NCBI RefSeq assembly: GCF_000718095.1
Contig: NZ_JOEI01000036.1
Span: 1 to 64,000 of the forward strand
DNA: 64,000 nt
Direction: 5' to 3'
DNA from: Streptomyces scopuliridis RB72
Lineage (GTDB): Bacteria > Actinomycetota > Actinomycetes > Streptomycetales > Streptomycetaceae
Positions 7,879-15,919 of the stretch are shown here, piece by piece. The notes below the pieces were generated by a model that did no database searches, was not told where the DNA came from, and was given only the letters and a program-made list of their open reading frames with translations. A program made the position numbers and the translations under genes. Each line of letters begins with the position of its first letter. Position 1 is the stretch's first letter.

Positions 7879-8700
7879 ATGAAGATCTGGGTCAACGGTG
7901 GACTGCACGCGGCCGAAGGCGCCTTGGTGTCCGTGCTCGATCATGGACTGACCGTGGGGGACGGCATCTTCGAGACGGTCAAGACCGTCCACGGCCGGCC
8001 CTTCGCCCTCACCCGCCATCTGGACCGGCTGAGCCGCTCGGCCCGCGGGCTCGGGCTGCCCGAACCGGATCTCGACGAGGTGCGCCGCGCCTGCGCGGCC
8101 GTGCTCGACGCCAACCCGGTGGACCTGGGGCGGCTGCGGATCACCTACACCGGCGGACTCTCCCCGCTCGGCTCCGACCGGGGCGAGGCGGGGCCGACCC
8201 TGGTGGTCGCCGTCGGCGGGACGAAGCGCCGCCCCGACACCACCGCCGCCATCACCGTCCCGTGGACGCGCAACGAGCGCGGCGCCGTGACCGGCCTCAA
8301 GACCACCTCGTACGCGGAGAATGTCGTCGCCCTCGCGCGGGCGCGCGAGCACGGCGCGAGCGAGGCGCTCTTCGCCAATACGGTCGGCGCGCTCTGCGAG
8401 GGCACGGGCTCCAACGTCTTCGTCGTCCTCGACGGCGAGTTGCACACCCCGCCGCTCGCGTCCGGCTGTCTCGCCGGCATCACCCGGGCCCTGACGGCCG
8501 AGTGGTGCGGTGCCCATGAGACGGATCTGCCGCTGGACGTCCTGGAGCGCGCGGACGAGATCTTCCTGACCTCCACGCTGCGCGACGTACAGGCCGTCCA
8601 CCGTCTCGACGACCGTCAACTGCCCGCCGCCCCGGGGCCGGTGACCACCAAGGCGATGCGCGTCTTCGAGGAGCGGGCCGGCGCCGACCTGGATCCCTGA
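7879..8700 (+). CDS. pabC: Aminodeoxychorismate lyase / class IV aminotransferase
   Basis: This 273-aa PLP enzyme of fold type IV likely splits 4-amino-4-deoxychorismate to p-aminobenzoate and pyruvate. It opens with WVNGGL and the DHGLTVGDGIFETVK motif. The PLP lysine lies in TGLKTTSYAENV (about residue 140), and the cofactor phosphate loop is near CEGTGSNVF. The ATG follows directly on the TAG of pabB, so the two are translationally coupled, which supports the folate assignment over a branched-chain aminotransferase. Confidence 0.87.
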   Translation: MKIWVNGGLHAAEGALVSVLDHGLTVGDGIFETVKTVHGRPFALTRHLDRLSRSARGLGLPEPDLDEVRRACAAVLDANPVDLGRLRITYTGGLSPLGSDRGEAGPTLVVAVGGTKRRPDTTAAITVPWTRNERGAVTGLKTTSYAENVVALARAREHGASEALFANTVGALCEGTGSNVFVVLDGELHTPPLASGCLAGITRALTAEWCGAHETDLPLDVLERADEIFLTSTLRDVQAVHRLDDRQLPAAPGPVTTKAMRVFEERAGADLDP

Positions 8701-8771
8701 GGCCCGGTGGGCGGCGCGACCGGTCCGAAAAACGGATGACTCCGCGCCGCACGACGGGTACAACTCCCCTG

Positions 8772-9611
8772 ATGACCACCACTCTGCGGCCGACCGGGCC
8801 GCTTCAGCAGGCCGACGACGGCGAGAAGTCACGCTCCTACGAGGTCTGCGTGAACAGCCGCCGCGTCGGCACGATCGAGCTCGCCACGGACCCCGGTTTC
8901 GGGCACAGGGCCGGGATCATCCAGGCCCTGCGCATCGATGAACCCGACCGCAGGCGCGGCCGGGGCACCGTCGCCGCGCTCGCCGCCGAGGAGGTGCTGC
9001 GCGGCTGGGGCTGCGGCCAGGTGCTGGCCTCCGTACCGCCCGACGCGGAGCCCGCGCTCCGCCTGCTGGAGTCCCTCGGCTACACCGAGCGCAGCCGCAA
9101 CATGGACAAGGCGGTGCCGCCCCGCGCTCCGGAGCTCCCGGCGGATGTCGAGGGCCGTCCGATGAGCGAAGCGGAGTACGAGACCTGGGAGGCACAAGCC
9201 TTCGACGACTACGTGCGCAGTTGGATGGCCCGGGGCGCGTCGGCGGAGGAGGCCCGCGCCAAGGCGGAGGCCAGCCGCCGCGAGAACCTCCCCGAGGGCC
9301 TGGCCACCCCCGGCGTCTCGATCAGCGTCCTGGTCCACGCGGGAACCGTCGTCGGCCATGTATGGGTCGCCCCGCGCGAGGTGCGGCCCGGCGAGTGGGG
9401 TTCGTGGGTGTACGACGTGGCGGTGGCCGAGGACCAGCGTGGCAAGGGCTACGGCCGCGCGCTGATGCTGCTCGCCGAGCGGGCGGCGCTGGAGACCGGG
9501 GACAGCCTGCTGGGGCTGCATGTGTTCGCGAACAACACCCCGGCGGTCCGGCTGTACGAATCGCTCCAGTACGCCACCACGAGCCGCAACTTCTTCAAAC
9601 AGCTGCTCTGA
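8772..9611 (+). CDS. Double GNAT-domain N-acetyltransferase
   Basis: This 279-aa protein appears to hold two GNAT folds. The first, at about residues 20-115, has a degenerate acetyl-CoA loop (RRRGRGTVAALAAEE). The second, at about 125-278, has the full loop EDQRGKGYGRALM and the typical ending NNTPAVRLYESLQY. The second domain is therefore the likely active one. The ATG at 8772 is preferred over an upstream in-frame ATG at 8736. The substrate is unknown; it lies 71 bases after pabC and may share its transcript. Confidence 0.8.
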   Translation: MTTTLRPTGPLQQADDGEKSRSYEVCVNSRRVGTIELATDPGFGHRAGIIQALRIDEPDRRRGRGTVAALAAEEVLRGWGCGQVLASVPPDAEPALRLLESLGYTERSRNMDKAVPPRAPELPADVEGRPMSEAEYETWEAQAFDDYVRSWMARGASAEEARAKAEASRRENLPEGLATPGVSISVLVHAGTVVGHVWVAPREVRPGEWGSWVYDVAVAEDQRGKGYGRALMLLAERAALETGDSLLGLHVFANNTPAVRLYESLQYATTSRNFFKQLL

Positions 9612-9629
9612 GCGCCGCCCAGGACGACA

Positions 9630-10142
9630 CTAAGCGCTCGCCAGCAGCCGGTCCGCGATCTCCTCGATGCGCCCGCGCAGCCCCTCCTGGCTCTTGCCGC
9701 CGTCCAGCCGCTCGTCGCCGATGACGTACGTGGGGGTGCCGGTGACCCCGATCGCCTTGCCCTCGGCCTGGTCGGCGTCGACGGCCAGGAGATGCCGGCC
9801 GTCGATCAGCGCGGTGTCGAACTCCTCGGCGTCCAGCCCCAGCTCGCCCGCCACCTCCAGTAGGACCGGCTCCCCCTTGGCGGACAGCTCTGCCGCCCTG
9901 GCCAGTACAGCTTCGATGTACGGCCAGCCGCGCCCCTGCTCCGCGGCTTCCTCGGCTGCCTGCGCGGCGGCGTACGCGTGCTTGTGCTTCTCCAGGGGGA
10001 AGTGCCGCAGCCGCGCCTCCAGCCGGTCCCCGTAGCGGGCGCGCAGCGCGCGCAGATCGTCCAGGGCCCGGTGGCAGTCGGGGCACTCAAGGTCGCACCA
10101 GACGTCGAGGACGACGGGGCGGGTGGTGGTGGAGTCGTTCAT
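9630..10142 (-). CDS. DsbA-family thiol oxidoreductase-like protein
   Basis: This 170-aa thioredoxin-fold protein has the active-site motif CPDC (in WCDLECPDCHRALDDL, about residues 16-31) and the cis-Pro region GVTGTPTYVIG near residue 134. No signal peptide is visible, so it is cytosolic, in the FrnE/2-hydroxychromene-carboxylate-isomerase branch of the DsbA family. The ATG at 10142 is chosen from the family N terminus; the frame is open further upstream. It is convergent with the acetyltransferase gene, 18 bases apart. Confidence 0.8.
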   Translation of the reverse strand: MNDSTTTRPVVLDVWCDLECPDCHRALDDLRALRARYGDRLEARLRHFPLEKHKHAYAAAQAAEEAAEQGRGWPYIEAVLARAAELSAKGEPVLLEVAGELGLDAEEFDTALIDGRHLLAVDADQAEGKAIGVTGTPTYVIGDERLDGGKSQEGLRGRIEEIADRLLASA

Positions 10143-10323
10143 GGGGCCAGTCTTCCAGCCCGCCGTACCCCCGGCCGACCGGGACCTGGGGAGGACACCG
10201 TCCCCGAGATCTCCCCCAGATCCGCCCGGCCCCGCCCCGCACCGTGGCCCCGACCCGGTCGCGAGGTGCACGATAGAGAGCGAGAAGTGTTCGGCCGATG
10301 ACGCGCCCTGCCTGGAGGACCTG

Positions 10324-10773
10324 ATGATTGCCGAGACCATTTGCTCCGCGGTGTCAGCAGCGGGCCTGGGCATCGCCGCGATCACGGCGTACCGGAAGCG
10401 CTTCCTCGCCGCGGCGCGCATCGCCGCCTACTCGCTGGTGCCGGTCGCGCTGGCGATGACGGGCATCGTGAAGTGGGCCGCCAACACGGCGTTCAGCCCG
10501 ATGGCGTGGGCGGGCTTCGGGGTACTCGCGGTGGCGTGGCTGCTCTTCATGACCACCCGGGCCGTGGAGCGCCGGCGCGGCGGCACGCGCAAGGAGCGCA
10601 GAGCCGCGGCGAAGGCCGCGCGCCAGGGAGCCGCGGTCGAACCCGCCGCGTCCGCGCCCTCACTGGGCCCCGGCGCCCGGCCGGCCGCTCAGCCCAAGGC
10701 CAAGCAGCCCGCGGCGAAGCCGGCCGACGACTTCAGCGACATCGAGGCCATCCTCAAGAAGCACGGCATCTGA
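10324..10773 (+). CDS. Small membrane protein with basic Ala-rich tail
   Basis: This 149-aa protein has hydrophobic stretches near residues 4-20, 35-52 and 55-78, a strongly basic patch (RRRGGTRKERRAAAK) and an Ala/Pro/Lys-rich tail ending DFSDIEAILKKHGI. The ATG at 10324 follows GGAGG closely. The topology suggests a membrane anchor with a cytosolic tail; the function is unknown. The last coding bases and the stop codon are duplicated in tandem immediately downstream (10757-10797). Confidence 0.7.
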   Translation: MIAETICSAVSAAGLGIAAITAYRKRFLAAARIAAYSLVPVALAMTGIVKWAANTAFSPMAWAGFGVLAVAWLLFMTTRAVERRRGGTRKERRAAAKAARQGAAVEPAASAPSLGPGARPAAQPKAKQPAAKPADDFSDIEAILKKHGI

Positions 10774-10797
10774 GCCAAGAAGCACGGCATCTGAGCC
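10757..10797. repeat. Tandem duplication of a stop-codon region
   Basis: The sequence AAGAAGCACGGCATCTGAGC, coding for KKHGI and the TGA, is repeated in tandem with a 21-bp period (the last base of the second copy differs or is cut). Read-through of the first TGA would meet a second in-frame TGA after six codons. Confidence 0.8.
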
Positions 10798-10982
10798 CTG
10801 CGGCCGTCTCTCGCGGCCGACCGGAGCGCTCTCCCCGTTTCCGCGAGTGCGGGGCAGCATCGCAGGTGAGACGGGATTCGGCGGGATTTCGGGGATGTTT
10901 TCCACGGAATATGATGAACTCCCGCCCCGAGAACGCGTGTTGGTCAACAGCCCGGTTCGGGGTACGTCATGATCGCCCCGAG

Positions 10983-11135
10983 ATGCTCGATACCTCACGG
11001 GGTGAACCCCCCGCACCCACCGATGAGCAGCGCGGTTGTCTGTACGCGCTCTCCCAGCCGCCGTTGATGATCTTCCTGGCGGTGATCGGCTCGCTGCTGC
11101 TGATGGCGGCCGTGCACGATCTCTTTCTGCTGTGA
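10983..11135 (+). CDS. Predicted 50-aa membrane microprotein
   Basis: The short frame encodes a polar N-terminal half (PAPTDEQRG) and a hydrophobic C-terminal helix (PPLMIFLAVIGSLLLMAAV), as in single-pass microproteins. The ATG at 10983 is the best start; the ribosome site is weak (GCCCCGAG). The protein-like composition and third-position GC pattern support it. It sits six bases from the end of the convergent CGNR gene. No function can be assigned. Confidence 0.5.
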   Translation: MLDTSRGEPPAPTDEQRGCLYALSQPPLMIFLAVIGSLLLMAAVHDLFLL

Positions 11136-11141
11136 GCGCCG

Positions 11142-11717
11142 TCAGCCGGCCGCCGCTTCCTTGCGGCGGGCCCGGTACGCGGCCACATGCAGTCGGTTGC
11201 CGCAGGTGCGGCTGTCGCAGTAACGGCGCGAGCGGTTCCGCGACAGGTCGACGAACGCGTGCCCGCAGTCCGGGGCCTCGCAGCGGCGCAGCCGTTCCTG
11301 TTCCCCGGCCACGACCATGAACGCCAGTGCCATGCCGCAGTCGGCGGCGAGATGATCGGCCACGGAGGCGCCCGGAGCGAAGTAGTGCACATGCCAGTCG
11401 TAGCCGTCGTGATCGGTCAGCTGCGGCGTCGTCCCCGCGGCGGCGACCAGCTGATTGATCAGATCGGCGGCGGAGCGCGCGTCCGGCGCCGCGAAGACCT
11501 CCGCGAACCGGGCCCGTACGTTCAGTACGGCCCGCAGATCGCGGTTGCCGAGATCACCCACCCCGCTGATGTCATGGCTCCGTACGAAGCCGTACAGCGC
11601 CTCGACGTCCCCGAGCCCGTCCGTACCGCCGACGCCGCCCGAATCCTCCTGCGGTGCGGTGTTCACCAGATCGACGACCGTGTCGAGTGCGATCCGGGTG
11701 TCGTGTGGAATCAGCAC
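11142..11717 (-). CDS. CGNR zinc-finger transcriptional regulator-like protein
   Basis: This 191-aa protein has an N-terminal ABATE-like ligand domain (about residues 1-130) and a C-terminal CGNR zinc finger. Four Cys are arranged as CEAPDCGHAFVD followed by YCDSRTCGNRLHVAAYRARR. Such proteins are probable DNA-binding regulators. The GTG at 11717 has GGGAG upstream. No operator or target is evident; ssgB lies upstream on the same strand, with its stop about 208 bases away. Confidence 0.85.
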   Translation of the reverse strand: MLIPHDTRIALDTVVDLVNTAPQEDSGGVGGTDGLGDVEALYGFVRSHDISGVGDLGNRDLRAVLNVRARFAEVFAAPDARSAADLINQLVAAAGTTPQLTDHDGYDWHVHYFAPGASVADHLAADCGMALAFMVVAGEQERLRRCEAPDCGHAFVDLSRNRSRRYCDSRTCGNRLHVAAYRARRKEAAAG

Positions 11718-11925
11718 GATCCGCTCCCTGGCCTGCCGCGGGCCGGTGCCCGCCGAATCCCGCCGACTTTAGTCCCTGCCCGCGCCGGACGGGGCACGGT
11801 CGGGACGCACCGGCGCCGTCGTCGCGGTGGGTTCCGCGGCGACGGCGCCGGTGTCCTCCGTATGCGGTTGTCCGCGCGGCGCCGTCTCCCCGAGTCGGAC
11901 GGCGCCGTGCAGCTCTCTGCCTGGC

Positions 11926-12339
11926 TCAGCTCTCGGCCAGGATGTGTGAGAGCTCCGTATCGAGATCGAAGTGACGATGCTCGGTGCCGGGTGGCACCGC
12001 GGCGTCGGTCCGCTTGAGGAACGACTCCAGGGCCCGCGCCGGGGCCTCGAGCAGGGCTTCGCCCTCTGGGGAGCTCAGAGCGATGCAGACGACGCCCTGA
12101 CCGTGACTGCGGGACGGCCAGACTCGGACGTCGCCGGTGCCGGTGGGCCGGTGCAGCCCCTCGGCGAGAAGGTCGCGGGCGAAGACCCACTCGACCGTCT
12201 CTTCGGCTCCGGTGTGGAAGGTGGCGTGCACGGCATAGGGATCGGCCGTGTCATACCGGAGGCCCGCGGGTACAGGCAGTGAGGACTCGCTCGATACAAC
12301 GAGGCGCAGGTGCAGCTCGCAGCTGACCGTGGTGTTCAT
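11926..12339 (-). CDS. ssgB: SsgB, sporulation-specific cell-division regulator
   Basis: This 137-aa protein matches SsgB in length and sequence (starts NTTVSCELHLRLVVSSESS; DPYAVHATFHTGAEETVEWVFARDLL region). In Streptomyces, SsgB is a SALP-family protein that is positioned by SsgA and recruits FtsZ to sporulation septa. The ATG at 12339 gives the standard length, although the frame is open upstream. It is monocistronic and divergent from the PGPGW membrane protein at 12530, with a 190-bp intergenic region that should hold its developmental promoter. I could not identify a convincing sigma-factor site there. Confidence 0.93.
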   Translation of the reverse strand: MNTTVSCELHLRLVVSSESSLPVPAGLRYDTADPYAVHATFHTGAEETVEWVFARDLLAEGLHRPTGTGDVRVWPSRSHGQGVVCIALSSPEGEALLEAPARALESFLKRTDAAVPPGTEHRHFDLDTELSHILAES

Positions 12340-12529
12340 AAGCGCCAGGGCCTTTCGCTCAGTGTGCGCTCGGGGATTCGCACGTCGGCGAAATCGACAT
12401 GCCACCTACGGTGCCGTTGTAAACCCCTCTGTCTGTTTTGTGATTCTTCGGGTAGCTCGTACGGCGGTGTGTGACTTCGGGTTATACGGCCATTCCAGTG
12501 ATGCGGGCGATTCCGGTAGGTTGGGGCCC

Positions 12530-13000
12530 ATGCATGCGCAGAGTGACGAGCGGGGGCATGTCGTGGTGCCGACGGCCGAGCGCCCCGTGCCGGGGGACGT
12601 GGCGGAGGGTGTGACGGAGGATCCGGAGCGTGAGCTCGGGTCCCGTGCGCCCCGGTTCATCAAGGCGTCGCGGACGCTCCATCTGAGCTGGCAGGTCGGC
12701 GTGTTCGTCGTCGGCCTGGCGGTGGTGGTCGCGGGCGTCTTCATGCTCGTGCTGCCGGGGCCCGGCTGGCTGGTGATCTTCGGCGGCATGGCGATCTGGG
12801 CGACCGAGTTCGTCTGGGCGCAGCTGGTGCTGCGCTGGACCCGGCGCAAGGTCACCGAGGCGGCCCAGAAGGCCCTGGACCCGAAGGTCCGGCGGCGCAA
12901 CATCATCCTCACCACCGTCGGTCTGGTGATCATCGCCGTGCTGGTCGGGATCTACCTCTGGAAGTTCGGGATCGTCATGCCCTGGAAGATCGACCAGTGA
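12530..13000 (+). CDS. TIGR02611-family (PGPGW) membrane protein
   Basis: This 156-aa protein has a polar N-terminal about 45 residues, two adjacent membrane helices around the signature LPGPGWLVIFGG (about residues 80-91), a basic cytosolic segment (RRKVTEAAQKALDPKVRRR) and a third helix near the C terminus. It belongs to the actinobacterial PGPGW transmembrane family of unknown function. The ATG at 12530 is the most likely start. It lies 55 bases upstream of a tRNA-Val gene. Confidence 0.75.
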   Translation: MHAQSDERGHVVVPTAERPVPGDVAEGVTEDPERELGSRAPRFIKASRTLHLSWQVGVFVVGLAVVVAGVFMLVLPGPGWLVIFGGMAIWATEFVWAQLVLRWTRRKVTEAAQKALDPKVRRRNIILTTVGLVIIAVLVGIYLWKFGIVMPWKIDQ

Positions 13001-13054
13001 CCCGGAACGCGTCCGGGGACGCCGCTGACATGGGGTAATGTGTGCGGTGCGTCC

Positions 13055-13126
13055 GGGCGATTAGCTCAGTGGGAGAGCGCTTCGTTCACACCGAAGAGGT
13101 CACTGGTTCGAACCCAGTATCGCCCA
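13055..13126 (+). tRNA. tRNA-Val(CAC), copy A
   Basis: A 72-nt cloverleaf with acceptor stem GGGCGAT/ATCGCCC, anticodon loop TTCACAC (anticodon CAC) and T loop TTCGAAC. CCA is not encoded. It is identical to the tRNA at 15775-15846. Confidence 0.95.
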
Positions 13127-13135
13127 CCCGGAAGC

Positions 13136-13170
13136 GAGGCTCCGAAGACCGGCAAGGTCTTCGGAGCCTC
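13136..13170. terminator. Bidirectional hairpin terminator
   Basis: A 15-bp perfect stem (13136-13150 with 13156-13170) and a five-base loop lie just after tRNA-Val copy A and just before the end of the convergent membrane-protein gene. Confidence 0.8.
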
Positions 13171-13184
13171 GGCCGTTTCCCCGT

Positions 13185-15650
13185 TCACCGCATCCGGCCC
13201 AGCGTTCTGCGCAGCCGGCGGGCCTCCCGCAGACGCTGTTCGTACGTGGCCCCGACCGCGAGGAGCAGCAGCCCGGCGAGGGCCGGCGGCAGCCAGCGCG
13301 GCAGTACGCCCACCATCTGCGCGACGTACGGCGCCAGCTCGTGCAGCGCGTCCAGGGCGAGCGCCGCACCGCCCAGCACCAGCGGCGCCTGGAGCCGCAG
13401 CCGGGCCCCGGCGAGGGTGAGCGCCAGCGCCGCGAGACCCAGCAGCAGCGGCCTCGGCCAGTCCGGGTCGCCCCAGGCCGCCAGCAGGCTCGGCAGCAGC
13501 GTCGCCGCCAGCCCCGGGCCGTACGCCGTCCACGACGAGGCTTCCGGGTCGCCCCGGCGCCGCAGCAGCCCGACGGCGAGAGCGGGCACCGTCACCGGCA
13601 GCGTGTACGCCTCGGGCGCCGACACGCCGGACGAGGCCAGCCGTACCCATGTGGCGAGCACGAAGAGCGCGGTCGCGGCGTACCCGGCCACCCGCCGCCG
13701 CTCGGCCCGTACCGCCGTGCCCGCCGCGATCACCCCGCACAGCGCGAGCACCAGCGCCAGCACGGGCGCCCGGCCCGAGGCGAGGACCACGGCGAGGACT
13801 CCGGCACCGGCGGCGGTCAGTTCGATCGGGGGCGCCACCGGATGACGGCGCAGCCGGGCGCCCAGCAGCGCCACGGCGGCGGGTACGGCGAGAAGTGCCA
13901 GGGCGGTGTGCTCGGCGGGCAGCCCGGCCGCCGAGCAGGCCGCGGCCACCAGCGCGGTCGCGTACCCGACAGCCACACAGGCGAGGAGCGCGCGCACCGG
14001 GCGTGAAGCCCCCTGGGTGCCCGCTGCGGCGCCTCGCGCGCGTACGGTCTCCACGGCTACGGCCGTCCCCGTGAACAGCGCGCAGAGCGCCACGAGCGCC
14101 GTCACCGTCGCGGTCCGGGTGGCGAGGGACAGCAGCGCCACGGAGACCGAGCCCGCCAGGGCGCAGACCAGCGCGGTGACCGTCACCACGCTGCCCACCG
14201 GAGCGCGCGGGCGCACGACGACCGCCAGCAGGACCGCCGTCAGCACCAGGGGCACCGCCACCGCCGCCGGATACCCCAGGTCCAGCGCGGGCGGCGCCAC
14301 CAGAACGGCGGCCCAGCCGAGGGCGACAGCACCGCAGACCGCCGGAACGCGCCACTGCCGCCCGCCGCCGGAAGGCAGCAGGCGGTACGCGGTCGCCGCC
14401 ACTCCGGCCGCGATCAGCAGCACCAGCGGGGCCGTCGGCTGCTCCGGCCAGGGAAGATCCACACCGAACGCCGCACGCGCGCCGCCCGGAGCGCCCGTCC
14501 AGATCGCGCTGATCCGGCTCAGCGCGCCCAGCAGCACCACGGCGAGCGCAGGCAGCGTCCACAGGACCGAGGCCGCCGTCACCGCCCCCGCCGCGCCGGC
14601 CAGACCCCGTACCACCGCGCGCGGCAGCCGGGTCCGTACGACCGTCAGCAGCGCGACCCCGCACAGCAGATACCCGAGCACGGCCCAGCCGTCCGGCACG
14701 GCCGCACGGATCACACCGCCGGCCGCCGCGACCGCCGCCAGGCCCGCCACCACCGCGCACGCGGGCGCCATGTCGCTCGCGCGCCACGCCACGAACAGCC
14801 CGAGCGCCGACGCCGCGAGCAGCAGCCCGCCGGGCCCGGCCGCGGCGAGTGGTGTCCCGGCCGTCAACGACAGCGAACCACCCGTCAGCAGCGCCGCTCC
14901 CGCCGTCACACAGGCGGCGACGACCGCGACGGTCCGTACGGCGCCCGGCTTCAGCCGCAGGGCGAGCGCCGTGTCGAGCGCGGCCGTCGTCAGCAGCGCC
15001 CAGGCCGTCGTCAGCGCGGACGCCTCGATGGCCAGCGAGCCGAGGAACAGCGGGAGTTGGGCCGTCACCACCGCTACGGGCAGCGGCAGCCGGAGCCGGC
15101 CGAGCGCCGATCCGTACCCGGCCCAGAGCGCGGCGAGCACGGCGCCGGCGCCCGCCGTATAGCGGAGGCCGTCCGTCCGGGGAAGCGCCACCTCATGGAG
15201 CGCGTACGCGTCGAGCACCATCAGCGCCAGTCCGAACGCGGCCACCGCCTCCGCGGTCGAGGCGAGCCCCCGGCGCAGCAGCACCGCCGGAACCGCCAGC
15301 GCCGCGACCGTGATGACCGTCAGCACCGCCGCCCGGCCGCCCACGCTCAGATGACCCCAGCTGACCAGAGTGAACGCGATCGCGGCGACGGTCAGCAGCA
15401 TCCCGCCCAGCGCGAGCAGCACATTCTGCGCACTCGGCGGGGGTATCTCCTCGGCGGGGAGCGGGGCGGGTGACGGCTCCGAGCCGGGCGGGACCGGGGG
15501 CGCGTACGGCCACGGCGGCGGCGCGGACCGCGCCAGAAGACTCAGCAGCTGCGTCCTGCGTGCCAGCAACTGGCCCCTGCGCGCGTCGAGTCGGACCAGC
15601 TCCTGGTCGATCATCGCCAGCTCCTGGGCGGGCGGCGGAATGTTCTCCAT
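13185..15650 (-). CDS. Large multi-pass membrane protein, Ala/Leu-rich
   Basis: This about 821-aa protein has a short cytosolic N terminus with a coiled-coil-like stretch (LVRLDARRGQLLARRTQLL) and a Pro-rich linker, then some twenty or more hydrophobic segments spread over residues 85-800. No transporter, glycosyltransferase or polymerase motif is recognisable; it resembles actinobacterial hypothetical membrane proteins that follow a small coiled coil. ATG 15650 fits the family N terminus; ATG 15614 has the better AGGAG site and is a real alternative. It lies alone between two identical tRNA-Val genes. Confidence 0.7.
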   Translation of the reverse strand: MENIPPPAQELAMIDQELVRLDARRGQLLARRTQLLSLLARSAPPPWPYAPPVPPGSEPSPAPLPAEEIPPPSAQNVLLALGGMLLTVAAIAFTLVSWGHLSVGGRAAVLTVITVAALAVPAVLLRRGLASTAEAVAAFGLALMVLDAYALHEVALPRTDGLRYTAGAGAVLAALWAGYGSALGRLRLPLPVAVVTAQLPLFLGSLAIEASALTTAWALLTTAALDTALALRLKPGAVRTVAVVAACVTAGAALLTGGSLSLTAGTPLAAAGPGGLLLAASALGLFVAWRASDMAPACAVVAGLAAVAAAGGVIRAAVPDGWAVLGYLLCGVALLTVVRTRLPRAVVRGLAGAAGAVTAASVLWTLPALAVVLLGALSRISAIWTGAPGGARAAFGVDLPWPEQPTAPLVLLIAAGVAATAYRLLPSGGGRQWRVPAVCGAVALGWAAVLVAPPALDLGYPAAVAVPLVLTAVLLAVVVRPRAPVGSVVTVTALVCALAGSVSVALLSLATRTATVTALVALCALFTGTAVAVETVRARGAAAGTQGASRPVRALLACVAVGYATALVAAACSAAGLPAEHTALALLAVPAAVALLGARLRRHPVAPPIELTAAGAGVLAVVLASGRAPVLALVLALCGVIAAGTAVRAERRRVAGYAATALFVLATWVRLASSGVSAPEAYTLPVTVPALAVGLLRRRGDPEASSWTAYGPGLAATLLPSLLAAWGDPDWPRPLLLGLAALALTLAGARLRLQAPLVLGGAALALDALHELAPYVAQMVGVLPRWLPPALAGLLLLAVGATYEQRLREARRLRRTLGRMR

Positions 15651-15731
15651 GGACAGGGAGTGTGTCCGGCGCCACACGGTCCGCCATCGGTGCGCGTACT
15701 CAGATACGGGGGTGAGTACGCCGCATTCGGT

Positions 15732-15761
15732 TTGAAGGAAGCCCGCGAGGGCCTGTATGGT
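15732..15761 (+). promoter_or_regulatory. Probable promoter of tRNA-Val copy B
   Basis: TTGAAG (15732-15737) and TATGGT (15756-15761) are 18 bases apart and end 13 bases before the tRNA. The spacing fits a vegetative promoter. Confidence 0.5.
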
Positions 15762-15774
15762 TCAGTCCGTTCCC

Positions 15775-15846
15775 GGGCGATTAGCTCAGTGGGAGAGCGC
15801 TTCGTTCACACCGAAGAGGTCACTGGTTCGAACCCAGTATCGCCCA
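15775..15846 (+). tRNA. tRNA-Val(CAC), copy B
   Basis: Identical in all 72 bases to copy A at 13055 and in the same orientation, 2.7 kb away. Anticodon CAC; CCA is not encoded. Confidence 0.95.
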
Positions 15847-15852
15847 CCGGGA

Positions 15853-15883
15853 AAGGCCGGTCCGTCGATGACGGACCGGCCTT
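15853..15883. terminator. Hairpin terminator after tRNA-Val copy B
   Basis: A 14-bp perfect stem (15853-15866 with 15870-15883) and a three-base loop separate the tRNA from the convergent exonuclease-like gene. Confidence 0.78.
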
Positions 15884-15919
15884 CGCGCGTTCCGGCCTCC
15901 ATGGGGACGACCTTCCGGA

